Virus record (IMG/VR): IMGVR_UViG_3300037088_000361
Coordinates: 62,001-126,000 of that record
Origin: a virus
Length of the DNA stretch: 64,000 nt
Reading direction: 5' to 3' (one strand)
Under the pieces are notes generated by a model. That model ran no database searches. It was given only the letters and a program-made list of their open reading frames with translations, and was not told where the DNA came from. This document shows, piece by piece, positions 56,046 through 64,000 of the stretch (the stretch's first letter is position 1; each line of letters opens with the position of its first letter). The position numbers were made by a program, and so were the translations under genes.

Positions 56046-56235
56046 AAGTAAAAGCCTCAAAGCGGTGTCCCAAATATAAATCTAATTTAAGATGTAAAAT
56101 TGATTTTCTCTCTTAGTATACCGTTGTACCCTGTTGCAAAGAGTGTAATTGTTTTAAGCGTGCCGCCCCATATTAGCGCTTTATAACCTATTTAGAGAGG
56201 GTCACAGAATTTAGAAACAGCAAGAGATAGGAACT
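56046..56235 (+). other. Intergenic region upstream of the portal gene
   Basis: 190 nt of AT-rich sequence without an ORF. It holds TATAAATC at 56075 (seven of eight to a T4-type late box), TTGATTTTCTCTCTTAGTAT near 56120 that might be a sigma70-like promoter, and ends in a purine-rich stretch before the portal start. It is the longest non-coding gap outside the RNA cluster besides the nrdJ leader and the 20.5 kb gap. Confidence 0.4.
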
Positions 56236-58803
56236 ATGGCTGAAACTACCGAACTAAAGTCCCCTAAGAGCACGCTTGCCCATCGTCGTGAGCGGGGCAC
56301 CAATTTCCGCATAGGCACCACCGAGCTAAAACGCAAGGTGGCCGCCACCAAGAACGGAAAGACATTCGCTTCCGCAGGTCCTGGCAGCTTCTATAACGAG
56401 GCGAGCCACGAAATTACCGATACCCAGATAGCCAGAATCAGGAACATGGCCGTCCAGCAGACCCCGTTCGGAGCCCAAGGGTGGGGGATGTACGAGCTTA
56501 CCCGCAACAAGACCGCCGCCTTGTTCGGCGACGGTACGTTGGGGAACGCCGACATTGCCGATAGCAACAATATCGGCTATTACAGCTATGAGTTCCCGGT
56601 GGACGCCCTTGAACTCCCGGCCAGCCGGGCGGAGGAGCTTCGCTTCTACCGCCTTGCCTATGACCGTGACCCTATCGTCGGACGTGCCATTGACATGCAT
56701 ACTGAGCTTCCGCTCAGCAAGTGGAGCCTTGAGAAGCCGAAGTGCTCCAGCGATGACTTCGCCGACTACGTTTATGACTTCTTCCAAGGGCTGATGTCCA
56801 ATACTAAGTTCTTCCAAACCCTCATCCAAGCGGTACGGGAATACTGGTGCATAGGAGAAGCGTTCCTCTTCATACAGGAGGAGAGGGACATCGAGCCTTG
56901 CAAGATGGCTAAGGTGATACTGGAAAAGGCGGAGCGTAAGCAAAATAAGCAGATGGGGCAAGGAACTGAGCCAGGCATGGATGGGGAGAATCCACCCATG
57001 GGAGGCACGGCTGACCGCATACTTGACTTCTTACAGCCCGGCAAGCGTTCTTCATGGCTTAGGGAGCGCTCTGCTGAGATAGAGGAAATCAAAAAGGCGG
57101 GAATTGGCTTTAACCCCGAGGAGACCATCACGGGCGTAAAGAGAGAAATCCGCCTCAAGAAGGGTGTCTACACCAAGAAGGCCAAGAAGCTGGCAGGGTT
57201 TATCAAAATAGCTATGGCGAACGCCGAGAAGAACGCCAAGCTCATCTCCCGTGACGAGGCGGATGACGACTATCCGATTCAGGTCATCGCCGCACCAATG
57301 CCGCCCCCCGGCGAACCCACGCCCCTAGGCGGGGCTGATGACGCACCCCCTCCGGGAGGAGAGGGTGCTCCGCTTGGAGACGCCGGGCTGGAAGGAGTGG
57401 CGGGAGTAGACTCAATGACCGAGGGTGGTATGCTTGGCGACGACATGGGAGGGGACCTCGGAGGAGGACCGCCCCCGATGGGGGGCGGAGGAGGCGGAGG
57501 AGGTTTCGGAGAACCCACGACCTCGCTTGATGCTGTGGGGTCGGTGCAGGATGCCATCGCACAGGGTAGCACCATCAAGAAGCAACAGGAACTCCTCGAA
57601 ATAAAGCGATACATCAAGCTTCTTGAGAAGAAGAAGACCATCCTTGAAGAACTCAAGGAAATCAGGGAGAAGCGCCGGATAGAGGAGGAGCTTTTCAGCC
57701 ACCTTGAGAATGAGGACTATGAGGGCTTTGACAAGATACAGGTTCTCCCCCCCGAGCAGATTGAGCTTGAGGCAGGCACCGGGATGACAGACGGAGCTAC
57801 CATATTCTATAAGCCGCTAGGAAAGCAGAAAACCGCATACCTTGAGGACCCCGAGGTTGACTCCGAGGTCAAGGGTATGCTGGAGCAGGACGGCAAGATT
57901 GCCCTCAATACGGACGCCTTCAAGGGAAGCTATGTCCTCCACTTCGCCCGCAAGAAAAGTGACTATGAGCTTCACGGGCGCTCCATCCTCCAGCGTTGCA
58001 TCAGAACGGTCATCTACCGGGAAAAACTGCGGCAGGTGCAGAGCACGCTGGCTAGCCGCAACATGACTCCCAAGACGCTGATTATCGCCCCGGATATTCC
58101 ACCCTCTGAGGTTATGGCTCTGCGTGCGCACGTGGACGAGGCAAAGGCGGACCCGGACTACAGCGTGGTCCTCAATTATGAGGCACGGTGGGACGAGATT
58201 GGCTCGGACGGACGGTTGCTCTCGCTTGACGGCGAGTGGCAGCATACCAACTCCGACCTAGCCATTGGCATCGGGTTCAGCCCTGAAATCCTCATTGGCG
58301 AGGGGCTGTATTCCGGCAACAAGGTTCAACTGCAATTGATTGAGACCAGCTATCTTCAGTTCCGTGCCATGCTGGCGGACCTCATTGAGAATGGAATCTT
58401 CAAGTATGTGGCGATGAAGAAGGGGATGTATGAGCTTGACAAATGGGGCAAGCCGAGATGGATTTATCCCAAGGTGTCGTTCTCTAGGCTAGCCCTGCGT
58501 GACACCGGGGATGTCTATGATATGTTATATAATTTATATTCCAAAAATAGTATCCCAGTTAGTATTATCTTGGAATTTTTGGAGATTGACCCTGAAGACG
58601 CCAAACGTAGGTTGGAGGAAGACCTTTTCACAGTCAATGATGCTAAATTTAATGAGCTTTTGTCCAATGTTTATGGTGGTGTAGCTCAAGCAGTTATGGA
58701 GAAGTCCGATGTCGTCAAGAGGGTTATCAAGGGATTAGGGCTTGAAGAGGAAGACCACGAGCCTGAAGCTGGTCCAGAAGGTAGTGGTCAGGGTATGGGA
58801 TAA
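56236..58803 (+). CDS. Portal-like protein
   Basis: An 855-residue protein starts MAETTELKSPKSTLAHRRER at ATG 56236. Segments typical of phage portal proteins include DRDPIVGRAIDMHTELPLSK, VREYWCIGEAFLFIQEERD and later EIGSDGRLLSLDGEWQHTNS, LAIGIGFSPEILIGEGLYSG. A Gly/Pro-rich insert (about 355-435, GGGPPPMGGGGGGGGFG) and a coiled-coil segment are unusual. The portal forms the dodecameric DNA gate of the capsid. The call rests on general portal features and size. The next genes are on the same strand. Confidence 0.75.
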   Translation: MAETTELKSPKSTLAHRRERGTNFRIGTTELKRKVAATKNGKTFASAGPGSFYNEASHEITDTQIARIRNMAVQQTPFGAQGWGMYELTRNKTAALFGDGTLGNADIADSNNIGYYSYEFPVDALELPASRAEELRFYRLAYDRDPIVGRAIDMHTELPLSKWSLEKPKCSSDDFADYVYDFFQGLMSNTKFFQTLIQAVREYWCIGEAFLFIQEERDIEPCKMAKVILEKAERKQNKQMGQGTEPGMDGENPPMGGTADRILDFLQPGKRSSWLRERSAEIEEIKKAGIGFNPEETITGVKREIRLKKGVYTKKAKKLAGFIKIAMANAEKNAKLISRDEADDDYPIQVIAAPMPPPGEPTPLGGADDAPPPGGEGAPLGDAGLEGVAGVDSMTEGGMLGDDMGGDLGGGPPPMGGGGGGGGFGEPTTSLDAVGSVQDAIAQGSTIKKQQELLEIKRYIKLLEKKKTILEELKEIREKRRIEEELFSHLENEDYEGFDKIQVLPPEQIELEAGTGMTDGATIFYKPLGKQKTAYLEDPEVDSEVKGMLEQDGKIALNTDAFKGSYVLHFARKKSDYELHGRSILQRCIRTVIYREKLRQVQSTLASRNMTPKTLIIAPDIPPSEVMALRAHVDEAKADPDYSVVLNYEARWDEIGSDGRLLSLDGEWQHTNSDLAIGIGFSPEILIGEGLYSGNKVQLQLIETSYLQFRAMLADLIENGIFKYVAMKKGMYELDKWGKPRWIYPKVSFSRLALRDTGDVYDMLYNLYSKNSIPVSIILEFLEIDPEDAKRRLEEDLFTVNDAKFNELLSNVYGGVAQAVMEKSDVVKRVIKGLGLEEEDHEPEAGPEGSGQGMG

Positions 58804-58818
58804 GGGGGGTTCAACTTA

Positions 58819-59169
58819 ATGGGTCAAGCAAGCAGCAAGCTACGCCGTATTGAGGGGGGATTCACCCATTGGTGTCCAGGCTGCTTGGAGATGCACCCAT
58901 TGCCTGACAAATGGACCTTTGACGGAAACTTGGAGAACCCCACTTTTACCCCAAGCTTTAAGCAGTCGGGAATAAAGACAGAGTATGTGAACGGGAAATG
59001 GACAGGAGAGTGGATACGGGATGCTCAAGGTAATACCGTTCCTTTTGTATGCCACTACATCCTGACTTCTGGGCAGCTTCATTTCTGTGATGACAGCACT
59101 CACGCCCTGGCAGGCAAGGTGGTGCCGCTTCCAGACCTGCCGGAGGGGCTTACGGATGTACCTGTATAG
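58819..59169 (+). CDS. DUF6527-like protein
   Basis: A 116-residue protein starts MGQASSKLRRIEGGFTHWCP at ATG 58819. The pattern HWCPGCLEMH (C19, C22) then NPTFTPSF and CHYILTSGQLHFCDDSTHAL matches a small family of phage proteins with a metal-like site, usually annotated DUF6527. Function unknown. It lies between the portal and the giant virion gene. Confidence 0.75.
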   Translation: MGQASSKLRRIEGGFTHWCPGCLEMHPLPDKWTFDGNLENPTFTPSFKQSGIKTEYVNGKWTGEWIRDAQGNTVPFVCHYILTSGQLHFCDDSTHALAGKVVPLPDLPEGLTDVPV

Positions 59170-59185
59170 GTGATGAAACCAAACC

Positions 59186-62100
59186 ATGAAAACTTTACTT
59201 GATACCAATACATGGTCATCCAGTCTTTTTGAAGGCAATGCAGCTTTTGCCCAGAGAGTGTCGGACGGAACTTTGTTTATCGTCAGTCAGGTTCGTCCGA
59301 TTGACAACTCCTTTGTCATCCTCAAGTCCAACCCCGTGCCCCCGGACACCGGTCCCGGTTGGTCCTTCAGCCAAGTGGTCCAGTACACGTTCTTGGAACT
59401 AAATGAGTCCTTTGACCCCGTGGTCGCCTACGACTCTGGCACGGGGTTGCTCCACATCATCGGCACGCAGGACAATCGGGGGGCCTCCACCTCCACCTCG
59501 CAGGCGTTTCCGGCCGACCTCATCAAGTTCACTTTCGACACCTCCACCAATATCCTTACCGGTCCTACTGTGCTGGTTACTGCCTCCTATGTCCGTGAGG
59601 GGTATGACATTTGTACTATCGGTTCGGGATATACGTTCGTTGCCACTGCCGTAACCAGCCCGCTGGTAATTGACCAGATTGAGACCACAGTACAGGTGAC
59701 GGGCATCTCCATATCGTCCGGCGTGCTGACCGTGGAGACTGCTTATGGTTCTCCTCCTGTCGGAAACTCTTTCCCTATTGGTGCGGGCATAGCATTTTCG
59801 GGGCTTCAACTGGGCACGTTCCTGAACGGCATTACTGTCACTGTAACGGAGTCGGACTACTTTCATTTCAAGGCAAACTACAACCACCCGGACTACTCTC
59901 AAGTATCCAGCCCGCCTCTCTATGAGTCCGGCTTTGCCACATGGCTTCCGGGCAATGCCTTGCTGGGGTTCACGATTGCCTCGGGCGATGCCGTTTTCTG
60001 GCCTCCCTATGAGTTCGCCAGTTCCCCCCTCCGCAGTGGTCCCGTCTATGGTTCGGTATCCATATGCTCCCCCAGTACGCTGGAGGCGGAGATATACTTC
60101 GAGAGTCACCCAAAGGTCATCTCGTTCCAGGACCAAGCATTCACTGTGAGCATGATAATGGGGTCATCCATCGCCTCACCTTCTGGCTGGAGCGACCCAG
60201 TTCTCCTTACCGGCTTCACCGGAAGGTACGCGGACAACCGCCTCACGGTGGTGCCTGACGGCACCTCTCGCACGCTCTCCTTCGTCTACTACACCCAGCA
60301 GTCGCAGGTGAACAGTTATGTCGGCAATATCCTCTTAGGGCACTCCGGGAACGTCTCCTCTTCTCCTCCGCAATGGAGCTTTGCTACGGCGACAGGCTCC
60401 ACGCTTAAGGGTTCCGTCTTGCAAGCGGCTGTGTCTATCGACCAAGCCCACAACGCCAGCATCTCCTACATCCTCTCCTCTGTCTACAATCAGCGTGGGG
60501 TATGGTCGTATGCCGACCTCACTATCAAGCCCGAGTGGCAGGATAGCTACGCCGTTAATGACACGGTGGACTACTGGAACATAGGCTACTCCTGTACATC
60601 CCCCATGACCAGCCGGGGCTACTGGGTGCAGGGCAACTTTAACACCAATGATATCGCCGCCGTCCCTGCCTACTACCAAGCGCAGACGACCGTCACGGGA
60701 AACGCTGAGAACACCGACCCGACGACAGACCCGACTTACGGAAGCCCACCCCAGCCCTACTGGGCGCTGTTCTCCGGTACGCCCTTCTCCAGCACCAAGC
60801 CGTGGGACCCCCGTGTAACCTATGCCTCGGGGACCGTGGTGCTGGTGCCGGTCTATTATCTGTCGCTGGGCATGGGGATTAAAATAGTGCCCCCCCAGTT
60901 TGACCCCATTAACTGGGCGCTCCTCCAGCCGCCATCGTTATCTCCGTTGTTCTGGTCAGTCACGCCGATGGCGTGGCCATTATATGCCGGGATGCTTGAC
61001 CTGACCAGCCTGAGCATCCAGAACCCCCTGACATATGCTGACCTCAGCCTCACGTGGCTGCGGGGAACGAAGTCTTTGCTTGACGACAAGACGCTCTGGG
61101 CAGTCATCGGGGAAGCCAACATGGGAGCCAGCGGCTCGCCCCCCCTGAGCGATATCCCCTATTATGTCTCCTTCTTCAACGTGCCTCCGACTGCCAGTCT
61201 TAGCCCTTCCAGCGGAACCGTCCTTCGGGGCACCCCGTTCCTGCTGGATGCCAGTGGGACATACGACCCAGACACAGGGGACACCGTCGCCTATTCTTGG
61301 TCCTTGGTGGTGCCATCCTCTGATGCCTCCCACGTTACCCTGACTCCCAATGGCAACACCGCCTCCCTCTTCGTCGATAGGGCAATCGGAGGAGCGGAGG
61401 TCTCCCTGAGTGTATCTGTGGTCGCCGTGGATTCCACCGGGGCTACTGTCAACCACCCGCCGATGACGGTGTCTCATATCTCTTACAACACAGTAGGTAG
61501 CTCCGTTACCGTCATGGTCAATGTGGCATCGCTGGCTATTAACGAGCAGGTCCTCTTATACGGCATCGGCGCTACCACATTCCTTAACAATGCCGTGGTC
61601 ACTGTCACCGCACCCTTGTCCTCTACAGCCTTCACGGGAACCGTCCAGTTCTCCACTCTTGCCCAAGCCACCGTCGCTCACAACGTCTCTACAGCGGACA
61701 CTGGGTATGCCATCGCTACGCCACAGTTCGCTGTTACCGGTTCACCACCTGCTTCTGGGCTGATTGTCGAGTTCAATCCCGCCCCCATCATAATGATGCC
61801 GTCCATTCCGGGGGTTCCGAGGAACTCCTCCGTCACCATCACGCCGACTATCACGGGTGCTAATGACCCCGATGACCTGACGACATACAACTGGGCGCAG
61901 ATAGCTGGTACTGCCATGCAGACCAGCGGCAATAATGGTCCCACCCTGACTTTCCAGACTAACGGGGCAGAGGTTACCGGAGAGGGTTTGGAATGGGCGC
62001 TCACCGTGAACGACGGGGTTAACCCCCCGGTAACAGCGTTCATATTTACGGATGTGATTCCCTATGACTTTGCCGTTACCGACACTCTGCATCTCAGCCG

Positions 62101-63205
62101 AGCATACTGGCCGGGAGACATCGCCAGCCGCAACACCGTGCCGTCCCTCAGCCCGCCCATAGGATGGGACTCACTCACGGTGTCGGGCATCCTGACGAAC
62201 CTTTCCAATGTCAAGAGGGCAACCATCCTTCTTGATAGTCCGCCGATGTACAACAATGCCCGCTACCTCATCATCTCCCCTTATTCCGTCATTGACTACC
62301 TAGACGGGGACCCGTCCCCCGTCCTCAGGAAGATGTACCTGCCCAGCCCCGGCTCCAACTCCCCCCCGGCTGCGCCCCCTCTCATTCTCGACGCCGTGCA
62401 TACGGAAGAGGACTACACGCTCATCATTGGCAATGATGGAAACCTCTACCGGTTTTCGTCCGCCCCACTCATAGAGACGGACAACCCCGATACAGTCTTG
62501 GACCTCAACCTACTCTCTAGTCTGACCCTTACCCAGACATCCAAGATGTTTAGCACGGTGAGCTATGCCGGTAATAGGGTCCTTGTCTTTTCCTGCCCTG
62601 ACGGATGCCTACTCTTGCAGGTGACCAGCGATACCTTAAAGCTCTTGGCACTACTGGAAATCAGCTTGTCCTCGCAGCTTCTATACGGAACCAGTAACGT
62701 CCAGTTCGTCCGCCTCTCCAACGTGGAGAGCATCCGCAGCGGGCAAATCTTGATTGGCACTGTGGACGACAGCGGAAAAACCTATGAGACCCTGCTGGAC
62801 CTCTCTCAGAACGCCATCATCGGTACTTGGGATAAATCCAAGCTGGTCAACCAGTTTGTCACCACGGGAGAAATCTTGTTCCAGCCCGAGGACACTTATT
62901 CCGGGAAGCCTCTTTCTCCCGCCCTCAATCCCCCTACGGACAATGGCCCAAGCCCGCTGATGGTGGGATTCGAGCTTGTGGGCATAAGCTGGGTGCAGGT
63001 CCGCCCTGACCTGTGCAGTGGCTATGTTGTCCAGTCCTCCACTAATGGGGGAGCCACTTGGCAGGTAGCATCGGTGGTATCCAGCGGAGCGGTAGAATCT
63101 GTTGTAATCTCATTAAAACAGGGAAACACCTATTTTTTCCGTGTTCAAGCTGTGAGTCTTGATGGTTCCTCGGAATTTTCTAACCCTGTTTCCATCATTA
63201 TATAA
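59186..63205 (+). CDS. Giant virion protein with PKD, Ig-like and FN3-type domains
   Basis: A 1339-residue protein starts MKTLLDTNTWSSSLFEGNAA at ATG 59186 after AGGTGATG. The first 450 residues are beta-propeller-like strands. PKD-like domains follow (PTASLSPSSGTVLRGTPFLL, ASGTYDPDTGDTVAYSWSL, near 660-720; a second near 880-930), then a beta-rich region, and a C-terminal FN3-type domain (about 1250-1339; GFELVGISWVQVRPDLCSGY, YFFRVQAVS). Such proteins are fibre, tail-tip or decoration proteins that bind cell-surface glycans. It is the largest gene of the right-hand block. The exact virion position cannot be told. Confidence 0.8.
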   Translation: MKTLLDTNTWSSSLFEGNAAFAQRVSDGTLFIVSQVRPIDNSFVILKSNPVPPDTGPGWSFSQVVQYTFLELNESFDPVVAYDSGTGLLHIIGTQDNRGASTSTSQAFPADLIKFTFDTSTNILTGPTVLVTASYVREGYDICTIGSGYTFVATAVTSPLVIDQIETTVQVTGISISSGVLTVETAYGSPPVGNSFPIGAGIAFSGLQLGTFLNGITVTVTESDYFHFKANYNHPDYSQVSSPPLYESGFATWLPGNALLGFTIASGDAVFWPPYEFASSPLRSGPVYGSVSICSPSTLEAEIYFESHPKVISFQDQAFTVSMIMGSSIASPSGWSDPVLLTGFTGRYADNRLTVVPDGTSRTLSFVYYTQQSQVNSYVGNILLGHSGNVSSSPPQWSFATATGSTLKGSVLQAAVSIDQAHNASISYILSSVYNQRGVWSYADLTIKPEWQDSYAVNDTVDYWNIGYSCTSPMTSRGYWVQGNFNTNDIAAVPAYYQAQTTVTGNAENTDPTTDPTYGSPPQPYWALFSGTPFSSTKPWDPRVTYASGTVVLVPVYYLSLGMGIKIVPPQFDPINWALLQPPSLSPLFWSVTPMAWPLYAGMLDLTSLSIQNPLTYADLSLTWLRGTKSLLDDKTLWAVIGEANMGASGSPPLSDIPYYVSFFNVPPTASLSPSSGTVLRGTPFLLDASGTYDPDTGDTVAYSWSLVVPSSDASHVTLTPNGNTASLFVDRAIGGAEVSLSVSVVAVDSTGATVNHPPMTVSHISYNTVGSSVTVMVNVASLAINEQVLLYGIGATTFLNNAVVTVTAPLSSTAFTGTVQFSTLAQATVAHNVSTADTGYAIATPQFAVTGSPPASGLIVEFNPAPIIMMPSIPGVPRNSSVTITPTITGANDPDDLTTYNWAQIAGTAMQTSGNNGPTLTFQTNGAEVTGEGLEWALTVNDGVNPPVTAFIFTDVIPYDFAVTDTLHLSRAYWPGDIASRNTVPSLSPPIGWDSLTVSGILTNLSNVKRATILLDSPPMYNNARYLIISPYSVIDYLDGDPSPVLRKMYLPSPGSNSPPAAPPLILDAVHTEEDYTLIIGNDGNLYRFSSAPLIETDNPDTVLDLNLLSSLTLTQTSKMFSTVSYAGNRVLVFSCPDGCLLLQVTSDTLKLLALLEISLSSQLLYGTSNVQFVRLSNVESIRSGQILIGTVDDSGKTYETLLDLSQNAIIGTWDKSKLVNQFVTTGEILFQPEDTYSGKPLSPALNPPTDNGPSPLMVGFELVGISWVQVRPDLCSGYVVQSSTNGGATWQVASVVSSGAVESVVISLKQGNTYFFRVQAVSLDGSSEFSNPVSIII

Positions 63206-63343
63206 ATTTCAAAACGGAAGTATGTACTTTACGCAAATCACGGGAAAGCCTTTCCGAGGTCGGTCATTTTTTGGCATTGATATAGTTGGCTGACAAAACT
63301 AAAAATACGGGACTGTTTTGGAGTCCGGGGCTCTTTGCGGCTG
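63206..63343. other. Convergent gap after the giant virion gene
   Basis: 138 nt between tail-to-tail genes. GGGAAAGCCTTTCC (63242-63255) followed by GAGGTCGGTCATTTTTT may act as a terminator for the plus-strand unit. No ORF. Confidence 0.4.
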
Positions 63344-63646
63344 TTAGTCTCGGAATTGGTCGATGACGGCTCCGATTGCAAAGCCGATTACAGCGCAAGG
63401 AACCCCCGCAAACGCCAGCCACGATTCTAGTTGACCGACGTATGCTTGGAGGGAGTTTCCTGTCTTGTCTCCAATCACCATTAGAAGCATCTCTACAATC
63501 GTTACAATCATTCCGAGCATGATTCCGAGCAGCATACCTGCATACTTCAGCTTGAGTTTCTTGGTCCCCTTGATTCCCTGACCGCAGGAATTGCAGTATT
63601 TATCAGTCCCTTCGACTTCCTTGCCGCACTTCGAGCAAAAGGGCAT
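63344..63646 (-). CDS. Zinc-ribbon membrane protein
   Basis: A 100-residue minus-strand protein starts MPFCSKCGKEVEGTDKYCNS at ATG 63646 after GAGGAGCC. The N-terminal 25 residues are a classic zinc ribbon (CSKCG...CNSCG), followed by a basic linker and two hydrophobic segments (about 36-60 and 72-95). This architecture is common in small bacterial membrane regulators; in a phage it may be an accessory gene. Confidence 0.78.
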   Translation of the reverse strand: MPFCSKCGKEVEGTDKYCNSCGQGIKGTKKLKLKYAGMLLGIMLGMIVTIVEMLLMVIGDKTGNSLQAYVGQLESWLAFAGVPCAVIGFAIGAVIDQFRD

Positions 63647-63755
63647 GGCGGAGGCTCCTCTCTGTAACCCGATGATACGCTCGCCCTGCCTGCGTCAAAG
63701 AATAAAGCGGCGATTTTGAAAGATATGACTATTACTTCTCTTAGTTGGAGGTGCT

Positions 63756-64000
63756 TTATGTCCCAAGAAGTGTACTTATTGTGGCTAAAAACTCTTTTAG
63801 CGCTGCGGCGGTTTGCTGGTCCGTCAACTCTGGGTGGTACAGACTTGTTTCGAGTTGACGAAGTGGAAGCTGAAATTGCTCTGCTTGAGAAGCAGAATCA
63901 GGGCTTGGCGTAATCTCCCCAAAATGCTTTCGATATGGTTTAATTTGACGAGCCAAGTCCACTGTCAGACTTGCAAGCTGAATCAGGATTTTGTTCGTTG
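63756..64000 (-). CDS. Partial minus-strand ORF at the right edge
   Basis: A frame open to the window end codes for a helical, Gln-rich segment (ILIQLASLTVDLARQIKPYR, then a region ending ALKEFLATISTLLGT). Composition and codons look normal, but an overlapping plus-strand ORF competes for the same DNA. Only the last 81 residues are visible. Confidence 0.5.
   Translation of the reverse strand, partial: TNKILIQLASLTVDLARQIKPYRKHFGEITPSPDSASQAEQFQLPLRQLETSLYHPELTDQQTAAALKEFLATISTLLGT
63758..63913 (+). CDS. Possible small plus-strand ORF, 51 residues
   Basis: ATG 63758 follows GGAGGTGCTTT, a strong ribosome site. The product MSQEVYLLWLKTLLALRRFA continues to KQNQGLA. It is antisense to the partial ORF that runs off the right edge; only one of the two is likely real. 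Confidence 0.4.
   Translation: MSQEVYLLWLKTLLALRRFAGPSTLGGTDLFRVDEVEAEIALLEKQNQGLA

Overview
The window is a 64 kb piece of a large tailed bacteriophage (Caudoviricetes) of unknown host. It holds a tape-measure-like protein with a chaperone-like neighbour, a portal-like protein, fibre proteins, a phage replication and recombination set (DnaB-type helicase, family A DNA polymerase, zinc-finger primase, RecA, SSB-like, RuvC-like, Rad50-like and HU-like proteins), a B12-dependent ribonucleotide reductase, a tRNA array with a tmRNA, and an unusually dense set of selfish endonuclease genes. Genes are tightly packed, often overlap by 4 nt, and nearly all have GGAGG-type ribosome sites. No ribosomal-protein or central-metabolism genes are present. 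Both ends look cut inside the phage genome: the tape-measure-like gene runs off the left edge, and an open frame runs off the right.

Layout. 1-5.9 kb, minus strand: virion assembly genes (two unassigned proteins, a GIY-YIG gene, a chaperone-like gene, the tape-measure-like gene), with one plus-strand membrane gene set among them. 6.0-14.5 kb, plus strand: helicase; an IsrB-type RNA-guided nuclease element with its predicted omega RNA; a replication-initiator-like protein; class II ribonucleotide reductase (nrdJ); small proteins; an HslV/proteasome-like hydrolase. 14.5-19.7 kb: two HNH-type endonucleases, a GIY-YIG gene, 14 clear tRNAs, several stem-closed RNAs that are not canonical tRNAs, a tmRNA and a few small ORFs. 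The 14 tRNAs contain one anticodon for every GNN codon family member (Val, Ala, Asp, Glu, Gly: 12 distinct anticodons), plus Cys and a second Gly(CCC).

19.7-29.1 kb: small genes, a protein of four tandem helix-turn-helix-like repeats, a metallophosphatase, then a fibre block led by a collagen-like protein of Gly-Tyr-Thr triplets. 29.1-32.8 kb: one 1205-residue protein joining three or four glycosyltransferase-like domains, TPR-like repeats and a methyltransferase. 33-47 kb: DinG/XPD-like helicase, small genes, three GIY-YIG genes, HU-like and SSB-like proteins, a RuvC-like resolvase and a RecA/UvsX-like recombinase. 47-56 kb: a cytosine-methyltransferase scar, a Rad50-like ATPase, a zinc-finger-only primase and a family A polymerase split by an intein in motif A. 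56-64 kb: portal-like protein, a DUF6527-like protein, a giant Ig/PKD/FN3-type virion protein and small minus-strand ORFs.

How it fits together: replication and recombination genes are scattered between structural blocks, and many junctions carry homing endonucleases. The most notable items are the IsrB element bounded by two matched TAAA-loop hairpins, the complete GNN tRNA set with unusual RNAs between the tRNAs, and the possible pairing of a Thr-rich collagen-like fibre with a multi-domain glycosyltransferase. All assignments come from reading motifs by eye; no searches were run.
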